A DNA stretch of 64,000 bases from Cyclina sinensis (lineage: Eukaryota > Mollusca > Bivalvia > Venerida > Veneridae). Positions 12,671 through 24,708 of the stretch are shown here, one piece after another. Position 1 is the first letter of the stretch. Each line of letters begins with the position of its first letter. The stretch lies in contig JAAONU010000006.1 of the NCBI GenBank assembly GCA_012932295.1, positions 28,732,882-28,796,881 on the forward strand. The letters are read 5' to 3'. The position numbers and the translations under genes were made by a program. The notes beneath the pieces are model-generated. The model worked only from the letters and a program-made list of their open reading frames with translations. It made no database searches and was not told the DNA's origin.

Positions 12671-15600
12671 AGGAAGACAGGTGCTGAATATGATGTGAGT
12701 GGGAAAGAAAGACATGCGCTCTGAATATGATGTTGAGTGGGAAAGATGATGGTGGATATGATGAGTGGGAAAGAAGATAGGTGCTGAATATGAGTGAGTG
12801 GAAAGAAACATGATATGAACAGTGAGTTGAGTGGAAAAGACAGGTGCTGAATATGATGTGAGTGGGAAAGACGAAGGTGCTGAAGTAATATGATGTGAGT
12901 GGGAAAGAAGATAGTGTTATTGATGTGAGTGGAAGAAGATAGTCGATTGAGGGTGAAGAGAAGGTGATGTGTGAGTGGGAAAGAAGCCATGTGCTGAATA
13001 TGATGTGAGTGGGAAAGAAGACAGGTGCTGAATATGATGTGAGTGGGAAAGAAGACAGGTGCTGAATATGATGTGAGTGGGAAAGAAGATAGGTGCTTAA
13101 TATGATGTGAGTGGGAAAGAAGACATGTGCTGAATATAATGTGAGTGGGAAAGAAGATTGGTGCTGAATATGATGTGAGTGGGAAAGAAGACATGTGCTG
13201 AATATGATGTGAGTGGGAAAGAAGACAGGTGCTGAATATGATGTGAGTGGGAAAGAATACAGGTGCTGAATATGATGTGAGTGGGAAAGAATTCAGGTGC
13301 TGAATATGATGTGAGTGGAAAAGAAGACATGTGCTGAATATGATGTGAGTGGGAAAGAATACAGGTGCTGAATATGATATGAGTGGGAAAGAATACATGT
13401 GCTGAATATGATGTGAGTAGGAAAGAAGACATGTGCTAAATATGATGTGAGTGGGAAAAAGACATGTGCTGAATATGATGTGAGTTGGAAAGAATACAGG
13501 TGCTGAATATGATGTGAGTGGGAAAGAAGACATGTGCTGAATGTGATGTGAGTGGGAAAGAAGACATGTGCTGAATATGATGTGAGTGGGAAAGAATACA
13601 GGTGCTGAATATGATATGAGTGGGAAAGAATACATGTGCTGAATATGATGTGAGTAGGAAAGAAGACATGTGCTAAATATGATGTGAGTGGGAAAAAGAC
13701 ATGTGCTGAATATGATGTGAGTTGGAAAGAAGACAGGTGCTGAATATGATGTGAGTGGGAAAGAAGACATGTGCTGAATGTGATGTGAGTGGGAAAGAAG
13801 ACATGTGCTGAATGTGATGTGAGTGGGAAAGAAGACATGTGCTGAATATGATGTGAGTGGGAAAGAAGCCATGTACTGAATATGATGTGAGTGGGAAAGA
13901 AGACATGTGCTGAATATGATGTGAGTGGGAAAGAATACAGGTGCTGAATATGATGTGAGTGGGAAAGAAGACATGTGCTAAATATGATGTGAGTGGGAAA
14001 AAAGGCAGGTGCTGAATATGATGTGAGTGGGAAAGAAGACAGGTGCTGAATATGATGTGAGTGGGAAAGAAGACAGGTGCTGAATATGATGTGAGTGGGA
14101 AAGAAGACATGTGCTGAATATGATGTGAGTGGGAAAGAAGATTGGTGCTGAATATGATGTGAGTGGGAAAGAAGATTGGTGCTGAATATGATGTGAGTGG
14201 GAAAGAAGACAGGTGCTGAATATGATGTGAGTGGGAAAGAAGATAGGTGCTTAATATGATGTGAGTGGGAAAGAAGACGGGTGCTGAATATGATGTGAGT
14301 GGGAAAAAAGACAGGTGCTGAATATGATGTGAGTGGGAAAGAAAATAGGTGCTTAATATGATGTGAGTGGGAAAGAAGGCATGTGCTGAATATGATGTGA
14401 GTGGGAAAGAATACATGTGCTGAATATGATGTGAGTGGGAAAGAAGGCAGGTGCTGAATAAGATGTGAGTGGGAAAGAAGACAGTTGCTGAATATGATGT
14501 GAGTGGGAAAGAAGACGTGTGCTTAATATGATGAAAGTGGGAAAGAAGACATGTGCTGAATATGATGTGAGTGGGAAAGAAGATTGGTGCTGAATATGAT
14601 GTAAGTGGGAAAGAAGACAGGTGCTGAATATGATGTGAGTGGGAAAGAAGACAGGTGCTGAATATGATGTGAGTGGGAAAGAAGACAGGTGCTGAATATG
14701 ATGTGAGTGGGAAAGAAGACATGTGCTGAATATGATGTGAGTGGGAAAGAAGATTGGTGCTGAATATGATGTGAGTGGGAAAGAAGACATGTGCTGAATA
14801 TGATGTGAGTGGGAAAGAAGACATGTGCTGAATATGATGTGAGTGGGAAAGAAGATAGGTGCTTAATATGATGTGAGTGGGAAAGAAGACGGGTGCTGAA
14901 TATGATGTGAGTGGGAAAAAAGACAGGTGCTGAATATGATGTGAGTGGGAAAGAAAATAGGTGCTTAATATGATGTGAGTGGGAAAGAAGACATGTGCTG
15001 AATATGATGTGAGTGGGAAAGAATACATGTGCTGAATATGATGTGAGTGGGAAAGAAGGCAGGTGCTGAATAAGATGTGAGTGGGAAAGAAGACAGTTGC
15101 TGAATATGATGTGAGTGGGAAAGAAGACGTGTGCTTAATATGATGAAAGTGGGAAAGAAGACATGTGCTGAATATGATGTGAGGGGGAAAGAAGATTGGT
15201 GCTGAATATGATGTAAGTGGGAAAGAAGACAGGTGCTGAATACGATGTGAGTGGGAAAGAAGACAGGTGCTGAATATGATGTGAGTGGGAAAGAAGACAG
15301 GTGCTGAATATGATGTGAGTGGGAAAGAAGATAGGTGCTTAATATGATGTGAGTGGGAAAGAAGACAGGTGCTGAATATGATGTGAGTGGGAAAGAAGGC
15401 AGGTGCTGAATATGATGTGAGTGGGAAAGAAGACATTTGCTAAATGAATATGATGTGAGTGGGAAAGAAGACATGTGCTGAATATGATGTGAGTGGGAAA
15501 GAAGACAGGTGCTGAATATGATGTGAGTGGGAAAGAAGACAGGTGCTGAATATGATGTGAGTGGGAAAGAAGACAGGTGCTGAATATGATGTGAGTGGGA

Positions 15601-16401
15601 AAGAAGACAGGTGCTGAATATGATGTGAGTGGGAAAGAAGACATGTGCTGAATGAATATGATGTCAGTGGGAAAGAAGACATGTGCTGAACATGATGTGA
15701 GTTGGAAAGAAGACAGATGCTGAATATGATGTGAGTGGGAAAGAAGACAGGTGCTGAATATGATGTGAGTGGGAAAGAAGACGTTTGCTGAATATGATGT
15801 GATTGGGAAAGAAGATAGGTGCTTAATATGATGTGAGTGGGAAAGAAGACAGGTGCTGCATGAATATGATGTGAGTGGGAAAGAAGACATGTGCTGAATA
15901 TGATGTGAGTGGGAAAGAAGACAGGTGCTGAATATGATGTGAGTGGGAAAGAAGATAGGTGCTTAATATGATGTGAGTGGGAAAGAAGACAGGTGCTGAA
16001 TATGATGTGAGTGGGAAAGAAGATAGGTGCTTAATATGATGTAAGTGGGAAAGAAGATAGGTGCTGAATATGATGTGAGTGGGAAAGAAGATAGGTGCTT
16101 AATATGATGTGAGTGGGAAAGAAGACATGTGCTGAATATGATGTGAGTGGGAAAGAAGACAGGTGCTGAATATGATGTGAGTGGGAAAGAAGACAGGTGC
16201 TGAATATGATGTGAGTGGGAAAGAAGATAGGTGCTTAATATGATGTGAGTGGGAAAGAAGATAGGTGCTGAATGAATATGATGTGAGTGGGAAAGAAGAC
16301 AGGTGGTGAATATGATGTGAGTGGGAAAGAAGACATGTGCTGCATGAATATGATGTGAGTGGGAAAGAGGACATGTGCTGAATATGATGTGAGTGGGAAA
16401 A
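12671..16401 (+). repeat. 34-bp minisatellite, about 110 copies, with higher-order repeats
   Basis: The unit is close to GTGCTGAATATGATGTGAGT followed by GGGAAAGAAGACAG. The period is exactly 34 bp, for example copies starting at 15481, 15515 and 15549. Units vary mainly in the trinucleotide before GGTGCT and in GCTG versus GCTT. A block of 18 units recurs 612 bp apart (AATAAGATG markers at 14457 and 15069). A second block recurs at about 237 bp (13415 and 13652). The left edge (12700-12970) is degenerate, as is usual for array margins. Because 34 is not a multiple of three and the minus strand lacks stops, all three minus frames stay open for hundreds of codons. These are not genes. Confidence 0.95.
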
Positions 16402-16990
16402 GAATAACTAACTACAACAATTAGGTTTCTCACATGTACCAATTGTTTGGACGTCATAGAAACACATGCCCAATACAAGGAAAGAAAAATACACCAACTG
16501 AAGAGGCTTTCAAATCCTTCACAGTATCAGGCAAAAGGAAAGAAGTAGGGAAATCTATGATTGATCAGTCAAGAACCTTACCCAAAGAAATAACATAGTA
16601 TTGGTAAGTCAGTTGACAAACGCAGGTAATACGTTTCTATGTTTCAATTATACAGTATATTCAAAGAGCGAGCTTAATTCAGACCTAGAAGCATTGAAAC
16701 TCCTCAAAGAACTACACACATCTTGTCTCATAACTTGCAGCTAAATGTGATAAACGTTACTAGTACACTTTTGAGCAGCCATTGAACAAGATAGCAGCTC
16801 AAATACTGCCTAGTCTCCCAAATCGTAGCTGTGTAGATAGACCACACTCAAGTTCCAGAGTAAGTGCCAATACAATGTCGTATACGCCCCTGATGACAAA
16901 ATGTTCCAACTCTGACAAGGCAATTAACACTGGTCGGATACGGGATACATACATAAACAAAGTGGGCAAACCACAGAAGACGAAAAGTGG

Positions 16991-17030
<40 letters not shown>

Positions 17031-17330
17031 CACTGTAAAAGAAGTATTACGGAGACGCCACAATTCATGAAGACATTTATATCACACCTTTTCCTGGAAT
17101 ACAACAACATGGGGTAAAAAACAACTTGCGAATGAACTGCCTCAAGATCATTGCTTTACCGCTATGAGAGACTAACATCTGTCACATATGAAACATATCC
17201 AAACAATTTGCTTTTAATCTCCTAGTATTTTTCATTCTTGTATGCTTGCACAAACCCTCAGCTTGCCAACAGCCATTACTAAACAGGGTGTAGGGACAAT
17301 CAACACAAAAAAGTCAGAGGTTGATGCTGA
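16402..17330. other. Unassigned stretch with (AG)n microsatellite
   Basis: This lies between the minisatellite and the OTU remnant. A perfect AG run of about 30 nt occupies 16994-17025. Both strands are open around it for about 100 codons, but the composition is that of the AG run and no domain is recognised. Confidence 0.5.
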
Positions 17331-18702
17331 TCAGGAAATAAAGCAAAGTATTGGAGTATAAGCTGCCAACATATTTCAGAATGGAAACAGTATATCCGTG
17401 TTACCAGTGTCACTGTAAATGGCTGGAATATCAGAGGTACCACTCCAGAAGATGATGGAAATTACTGCTTCTGGTCAAGAAGTGATCAGCTCAGCAGAAT
17501 TGATGCTGAAGCCATCAGGCATTCTGACCAAAATATATTGAATTACATGAAATATTAATCTGACGTATTGTCCTTTTTGTAACTGTACTTGTGACTTTGC
17601 TGTTTATTTAACCAGTGATGACCATGTTGTGAATAAAAGACAAACTGTAACTCAAAAGTTGTATTCATGGTTACAGTGCCTCTAAAATAGGGATAATGTA
17701 CTGGTCATGACCAACCTGCCTATCAAATTTGAATAGGAAAGGCCTAGACATTCTCCAGGTCTTTTTAAAATTCTAGATCACTGTGACTTGGACCTTTGAC
17801 CTTTGACTTAGGGAAAAAGTCATAGTAATAATCTACAAGCTTAAGTTTGAGAAGCTCTAGCCGAAGTGTTCTTTAGATATTGATCGTAACCGATTTTACT
17901 GTTCAGTATCGCTGTGGCCTTGACATGTGATCTACAAAAAGAATACGAATCATCTACTGGTTATGCTCGTCAAGTTTGAGCTGTCTAGCTCAAAGCATTC
18001 TCCAAATATTGATTAGAAAAAGGTGTTGCTGTTCAATGTCACTGTGGCCTTGACCTTTTAGCTGGTGATCCAAAACAGAGAATAGAAGTTTTCAATTGGT
18101 CAGGACCAACCTGAGTTCCAAGTGTGGTGAATTTTAGCTGAAGTGTTCTCCAAATATTGATCAGAAATGAAGTGTATACAGACAGACGGACGAACCGACC
18201 GACAGACATATTCAAAGCTTTATGCTGCCTCATCATCGATGGGGCATAACACGTACACATACATTGCTTTTTAAAAGAAATGACTGGATACAGCTCGTGT
18301 CAAAATACCATTGACTCTAAATGAATAAATAAATATGTAGGTTTAATATCATGAAATTTAAATATGCATGATGTTTATTTTGTACTAAGTTCTCTTACGA
18401 GAATGATTGTTCAACATCTTTCCTTATATAACATACCTTATTTCAGATTGGCCTAGTAGAGATGGAGAACTTCTTAACATCACATGTGAGTGAATTCCTG
18501 GACACAATGAGCCATACTGGCACGTATGCAGATCAAACCCTTTTGCAAGCTATAAGCAGAATCGTGTCCGATTATATCCACATTATATCCACGCTGACAG
18601 CGATGATGTCTTCCTAAAGCCATATGCTACCTCTTCATTAAAAGTTGTCTCGGGTTACTTTCCAGACATTCAGCACTATGTTGGCCTGGAGACTCTCGTC
18701 AG
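17331..18702 (+). pseudogene. OTU-type cysteine protease pseudogene (two fragments)
   Basis: The N-terminal part is open at 17331-17558 and includes PEDDGNYCFWSRSDQL, matching the catalytic Asp-Gly-Asn-Cys region of OTU proteases with an extra Tyr before Cys. The C-terminal part starts after a good acceptor at 18446 and reads ENFLTSHVSEFLDTM then TGTYADQTLLQAI, the conserved G-T-W/Y-x-D and LQA region. It stops at 18615-18617. The ending, PDIQHYVGLETLV with the catalytic His, is in the next frame and runs to a GT donor at 18703. A dispersed repeat (about 17660-18249) separates the halves. OTU domains of this type occur in Helentron-type Helitrons and in some host genes. The frame break, internal stop and altered DGNC box argue for a dead copy. 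No activity is claimed. Confidence 0.62.
17660..18249 (-). repeat. Dispersed repeat with tandem core, inserted in the OTU remnant
   Basis: Three to four diverged units of about 135-150 bp contain CTCCAAATATTGATCAGAAA-like and ACCTTTGACCTT-like blocks. Read on the minus strand, the element opens TTATGCCCCATCGATGATG, very like the hairpin end of the element at 60334. It is probably the same superfamily in reverse orientation. Confidence 0.6.
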
Positions 18703-21132
18703 GTACTTTTTACAAACTTAATAACTTAATAACAAGCAGGACATTTTTCATGTAAAAACTTTTTTGTTTGATGCTATCTATACGTAAAGGTTTACGTAAG
18801 AGAGAGAGAGAGAGAGAGGGGGGGGGCGGTGGGGGAATTCACTTTGAACTTTTACAAGTTTTCTTTGATTTGCACCTTTCGTAATGTTATCGTTAATGTT
18901 TCTTCAGATGTTTATATATTCACTGTTAATAACACATTTTACTATTAAAAACAAAGAAATTTATTTTTCATGTGATAAAATCCATTATTTAAAAAAACAA
19001 GTATATCACATTACTATAATTCCTTACATAAATACAACAACAAACATAATACAAACATCAGAGTTCACGCAGGTGTAATAAGCTCTTTACACGGTGTAAA
19101 AGACATTGCCTATAAACACAAAATTTGTCATGTATACTAGGAATATCTTGAAATTGTCAGTACAAATGCTGTTCATTTTTTTTCTTCACTGGTTTCTTAA
19201 AACTGTAGAAACCATAAAAAGGGTACATTAAAGTACTGTAACGACATATAAACAACAACAAAAACATAACAATGGTTTTGATAACCTAGGTAAAAAAAAC
19301 AGTTAACTTTAATTTTTACGATAAGAAAAAACATATAACAGCAATACTCTTAATCTAAATTTCCTTTGTTTGAATTAAAAAGGAAATGAGTCAATACAAG
19401 AATGTCTAGAAAATTCCCTCTTGGTGTGCGTATTATCACAGAAATGTGCACTTTCAATAAAAAAATATATGATTTTTTAACTTTATGGACAACACCATCA
19501 ATAAGTATGATGCCTATGCTGATTTTATGTAATCATGAGTAATATTCGAAGTGAAGAAACTGTCAGAATTCCTCTTTGATATTGTGTAAAAATTAACCAT
19601 CTTTTTAAAGAAGATATACAAATGAGCAAAATATCATTACCGTAGTATCTAAAAAGCATTTCTAGTGTTTCAATGGATATGAATACTGATTAAATTTGAT
19701 TCAATGTACGACTTCGATCGGAACTGGCTAAGAGGTGTGTTGTGTTTATTATGTCAAACGTGAAGATACTTTAAGGGATTTGTTCGATATGGAAAGAAAC
19801 CAGTGACTCTAACCGGCCTTGACCACATATGCGGCCGTTACATCTGTTTGAATCGAGTCAGACGTTCCATCAATGCCAAATATATTTCTAGGTATAAATC
19901 CTCTAATGTATACCAAAGGTTCTCATTTTATATAAAATGGTTACCTAGTTTTTGGCCTCATATAGACCAGCAGCAAAGTAAACGTTTGACAAAAGTAAAA
20001 ATGCTGAAAATCAATGACCCCAAGAGTTCTCATACATTTCCCATTGATCCAAGACTGTGCCCTAGTGTTGATTGTGGTAGACCCATTATACATCTGATCT
20101 GCGAGATTAGTTATTATTTTCATCAAATTCTATAAAAAAGAAGGTTAAAATGGCTCCCAGATCCACTGGTCCGAACGGGTTACCAAAGTGAGAGATCATG
20201 GAAACAAACAGTCTGACAATGGTTCATTTAGAAATGCGACAAAAAATGAGCTTTAAACGTTTAACAAAGTTTTCCACTGATTATAATCCATGGCCTAGTA
20301 TTTGCGGCAAGAAATCGACTCTAGAATACATCCTAAGGATTCTTCTAATTCTGATTAGATTTAATAGAAATAATCTGAATGTATTTCAAGATAAGCATGA
20401 CTAGGAAAATTCCGTGGCCTCTACAGTGATAACACGTCTTGTTTCCCTTTATCCCTTTAATCTGAACTGGTGACCCAGTTTGTGACTTAATATGATTTCT
20501 CTTAAAACATTTTTCGAGATGTCATTAATTAAGACAAACAGTGTGAACAAGTTTCAGGATTTTTTTTAAAAGATTTTTCAAGAATATGGGTTAAACATTC
20601 TGTGTTTGATGACATAAATGATAAAACGTACTGAAAATTAAACCTTTAAGAGGAAGAATTGATGCTGTTGAGAGAAAATGTGACAAGATACATTTTCGTT
20701 CAACGGTTAAATCTTTTTCGTCTGTGAGGTTCAATTTTTTCTGAGCCATATATTCTCTATACAATTTCCGAGTTAATTCCAAAACACTGGTACCAGATCG
20801 TGCTGCTGTAAGTCTGGCTAAAATTAGTTATGACGAATTAGGAACAGAAATTACTTATCGCAATAGATCTCAATGACATCAAAACAATCAAAAGCGAGAG
20901 GACACCTTTGACATTTAGTTTTAAAAGGCAGACTTATAAGCTTGTTCCGCATTATGTGTGTCATAGAAAAATTGTATAAATTAAAGGTTTTAAAATCATA
21001 AATAAAAAATAATAATTTTAATATTATCTGTCTAGTAGAACTTGTCGAGAATCCACTGATGCAAGAAAAAGGTTATTTCGATCTTGACTTTAGTGCAGCA
21101 GCCTAAGTATGTTATTGTTCGCCTACTTACAG

Positions 21133-21223
21133 AATCGAGGTTAAAAGTGCAGGTCCTTTCTGGCTTGACCTCTGGTGTGGTTACCGGCAAAATCCTTTTG
21201 AGGGTGTGACTTTTTATAGTTGA
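21133..21223 (+). other. Exon-like 91-nt open segment, copy A
   Basis: A TTACAG acceptor-like site is followed by an open frame reading EVKSAGPFWLDLWCGYRQNP and then FEGVTFYS before a TGA. It is Trp/Gly/Cys-rich, unlike random AT-rich translation. The same 91-nt segment occurs in B (31076-31166) and C (41802-41892), where C has an in-frame TGA. I do not recognise the family. It may be the last exon of a decayed gene carried in the segment. Confidence 0.3.
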
Positions 21224-21460
21224 ACATCATTGCATGTGTAAGTATTTTTTTCTTCTTTGATAACCTTAAAAAATAAGAAACAGTTTAAAGGGTTCCTTTA
21301 TATCTATATGGAAAATATGTTACACATTGGCGTAGCCAATAATGACTTTAAGCATATAATTTGAAAACAAAATGTAACCTGTAGTTAGCCTCTAGTTGAT
21401 AAAAAAATATCGCCTCTATTAACGCTAAACTATCACCCTCAGTGAGATCTGATATTGATA

Positions 21461-22446
21461 AGGCTTGGGGCTGATTACTGATTACATTACAGTTACTTTG
21501 AAATTTCCTGATTACAATTACATTGGATTACTTTAATGTTTTGATGGTAATTGATTACATTACAGTTACTTGTGGTCAAGTTATCATATTACATTTGATT
21601 ACTTTTAATATTTTTTCAAACTGCAAGACAAATTTTCTAGGAGAAAACATTGGATAAATCAGAATGGAAACCTTATTTAACATACATGAAACAAATATTT
21701 TTTTAGGCAAAAATATTGGCTCAGTAAAGCAGTCAATCACACTGAGTCACTGATTTTATAAAGGAAGATTCACAATATCATTCTATTCGAATCATATATA
21801 TTTAGACATCTCCATTGCATTTAATCATTATCAATTTTTGAAAGTTTTCATCAGAAAGACGACATCGTTCTGGTCTTATAAAAGAGGTTCTGATTTCTTT
21901 TTAGGTTAACAGTTAAACAACTGGTGTAGTGCAGTATTAACTGATATTTTTTGTTTTCTCTGGGACAATGTCTCACTATAATTTCATTATTATTAAGATT
22001 ATGGCTTTCACACCTATTGAAGTACAAATTCACAATTGTAGCAAAGTTACCTGCAATATGTGTTAAGAAAGGTGACACAAAAGATCATTGATCCCTATAA
22101 AGAGCGCACATAGGAGACAATTAACATTGTGATCAATATATGTTGTAAAAGAATATTTTCTTAAGGAGATGAGGTTGAAAATATAATTAGCATATTACTT
22201 ATTACTAGCAAAAGCAGTATATATTTTTATCTTTTGCCCCAGCAGTTAAAATGCAATAAATGGATTTATCATCTATCCAATGCCCATGTGCAATCAGAAA
22301 GTAAATACAAAATTGTGTCTATGTAATCGATTGCATTACATTACATGTGATCAGATGTATGACAGTAATTAAATACATTTGAATACATGCACTTGAGTAA
22401 TCAATTACATGTGATTACAATAACTGTATTCGATTACCCCAAGCCT
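21461..22446. mobile_element. 986-bp TIR element private to copy A
   Basis: It is bounded by perfect inverted AGGCTTGGGG and CCCCAAGCCT. GATA is present on both sides (21457-21460 and 22447-22450), consistent with a 4-bp target duplication. Copies B and C lack the whole piece at the same site. The ends contain repeated GATTACA/GTAATC motifs in opposite orientations, giving long weak subterminal inverted repeats. It encodes no transposase. A 4-bp duplication occurs in Sola, Chapaev, Academ and Ginger groups, among others; no assignment is made. Confidence 0.75.
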
Positions 22447-23145
22447 GATACTGGTGTAATGTAACTTATACATGAAACATGTTTGTGATCAATACACAAT
22501 AACTTGTAAGCTGGGGACTTAAACTGAACGTATTGGAATCACCTGAATAACTTTTGTAGAAAATGCTTTAGTTATATAACACAGAAGACCTGAAATCAAA
22601 GTTTTCAGAATTACATGTGTCATGATGCGAATCACCGACTTCACGTTGAAACAGCTATAATCGAAAAAGCTTCAATTGTAAGATTTTACTGAAGACTAGA
22701 AAGTATATGTAAACACTGTTCGCTGTAACCTGCGATATCGGAGCAGATATTTCTCAAAGTGTTTAATCCTTTAATATAAAAAATAAAAAGGACAAAGTTA
22801 CCCCAAAATTAATAGATGATATTCTGCATATCTATTTTATAAGCTTATTGACACTTTTAAGAACGTGTGTTCAGAAATGTTTTCTTAAGGTGTAAGGATC
22901 CATCTAAAATGGTACAAAAACTTTCTATACAAAGACAATTAATAATGTTTTCACTTTTTCTGTTGTACTTAGAATATTTCAGTAATACCAAGTTATCGAG
23001 TAATATTTTAGTCATAATCATTTCAATTTACACGAATTGAGGAAAATAGAATACTCTTAAATTTAGTTTAAGCCTCTTTAAACAGTATTTTTATCACAGC
23101 AGTATTTATTGAAACATCAGCCTCAAAAGCAAAATCATGTCGCAA

Positions 23146-23359
23146 TTAACCCTGAACATGCTGAAATTTTGTAATGGATTTGCCCAGCTTTGAATTTGGA
23201 ACAGTCTATTCAAAGTTTAAGGGATTTCAATATCAAAATACAAAAATGAAGCTACCAACAGTATAGAGCCTGGTCAGACTGCACGGATGTGCAGGCTGGC
23301 CTAGCTCTATACTGGTGGCAAAGACTAATCACTTTCGGTTCCAGCAGGTTAAGGGTTAA
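23146..23359. mobile_element. TTAA-flanked palindromic MITE (piggyBac-like), copy 2
   Basis: It has the same 214-bp length and about 90% visual identity to 4101-4314, with ends TTAACCCTG and AGGGTTAA. The matching sites in copy B (about 32106, CGCAGTTAAGTTCAG) and copy C (about 42846, CGCAGCTAAGTTCAG) are uninterrupted. The insertion therefore occupied a TTAA and duplicated it. It has no coding capacity. Confidence 0.85.
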
Positions 23360-24522
23360 GTTCAGAGGTTCAGTAAGCATGAGAAAGAGCATAAACTAAA
23401 AAAACTCTTTAAGCATGCTTGATCTCTTGTGAAACAGAAAATGTCAACTGTTTTATCGTTCAGCCCCTTCAATGTTCTAAATCTCAGTTCTATAGATTTT
23501 CTGGAAATCGCTTCTCCACTTACATTGCATTGTTGAGCTTGTCAGCAGTCAACCAGAAGTTTCATTTCCTCAAGTTTAAGGTTTAATATAAACTGACACA
23601 AAATACCTAAGGTGAAATTGCTTCATATTTCCATTTCACGCGGAACAGATTTCTATTAGAAATTGTTCCTAGATTTTTGTTGTCTTTCAATAAGTCCATT
23701 TAAATGCAGTTGACAGATGTCAGCTTGACCTTAAGGACATAGATTTTTACTCACCATAATATTGGTCAAACAAAGACTTCACTCTGAAGCCCCTATGAAA
23801 ACTGAGGAATGGGGAAAAAACATGTTTCTAATCTAGTTAATTTTGTCATTTTCCCCAATAAAATATGGCCACAGAACCAAGTGTTAACCGAAAAAAAAAC
23901 CCAGAGCATTCATAAATGCATCATTGCAGGAGGTGGATTCGATAGAGACTGGGTTACGCTTGTTTGATCTAGAAAGTGGACATATGTATTGATGTAAGGA
24001 GTGATATTAGTCTTGAATAATTTAGTCACAGTAGTAGTAACAGGTGTTTTCTTGGCGACATATTTTCCAGGCTCCTAAAAAGAAAGACGAATCAATCCAC
24101 ACCTTATTCAGACAATTTAACGGTGACTAGTTTACACCATTCCGTAATGGAAAGTTCTAGTTTTATAAGATTCATAACCAACAGAATAAGCTCATTTTCT
24201 TATGTCAACCTTAAGGTGTATAAGGCAAATTCATACACAAGCTAAAACTTAAAACAAGACTAGTAAAAACATTCTTACAAACCTTTTAAATGAATTTCCA
24301 AATGCTTTGAATGTAAGTAAGACCTATGAACATGATATGAAAGTATAGTCAAGTTGAAAAGTAAAAAGTAAATGTGAAGAAAAAAATGATATTTTAGAGA
24401 CAATTGTGCATAGTATAAGGTAATAATAAATAAAGCCTTGAAAACAATGATTCTTTGGAACAAAAAAAAAAAGATTTCCATTTTCCTTATGCTAATGTTC
24501 GAAGTAATGATGTAAAAGAATT

Positions 24523-24708
24523 TTAACCCGTTAATACCCAGCAATGTGTGGCGTCTTTATCTGGGTTTTCAGTGTTTGCATGAAGAACTTTCCCCATTAA
24601 TACCTTAACAGAATACACTTAAAAATTTATACCAAAAACCATTTTTACTGAAAATGGACTCGTCCAACTGACAAGGATGACATAACCCATTAGGCATATA
24701 TGGGTTAA
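24523..24708. mobile_element. 186-bp TTAACCC...GGGTTAA MITE, copy A
   Basis: It starts TTAACCCGTTAATACCC and ends ATATGGGTTAA. Outer TTAA plus CCC/GGG gives the same terminal logic as the 214-bp MITE, but the interior differs. It is present at the same place in all three segment copies, so it inserted before the duplication. Confidence 0.6.

Noticed and set aside
12634..13974. A 446-codon minus-strand open frame, with longer ones up to 587 codons nearby
   Set aside because: Translation is a 34-residue repeat produced by the 34-bp minisatellite; every minus frame is open and there is no unique sequence.
12671..16401. CRISPR-like array of regularly spaced repeats
   Set aside because: The repeats are contiguous with no unique spacers, no cas genes are present, and the context is eukaryotic.
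16782..17117. Overlapping open frames of about 100 codons on both strands
   Set aside because: They run through the AG microsatellite (alternating Arg-Glu or Ser-Leu) and show no domain.
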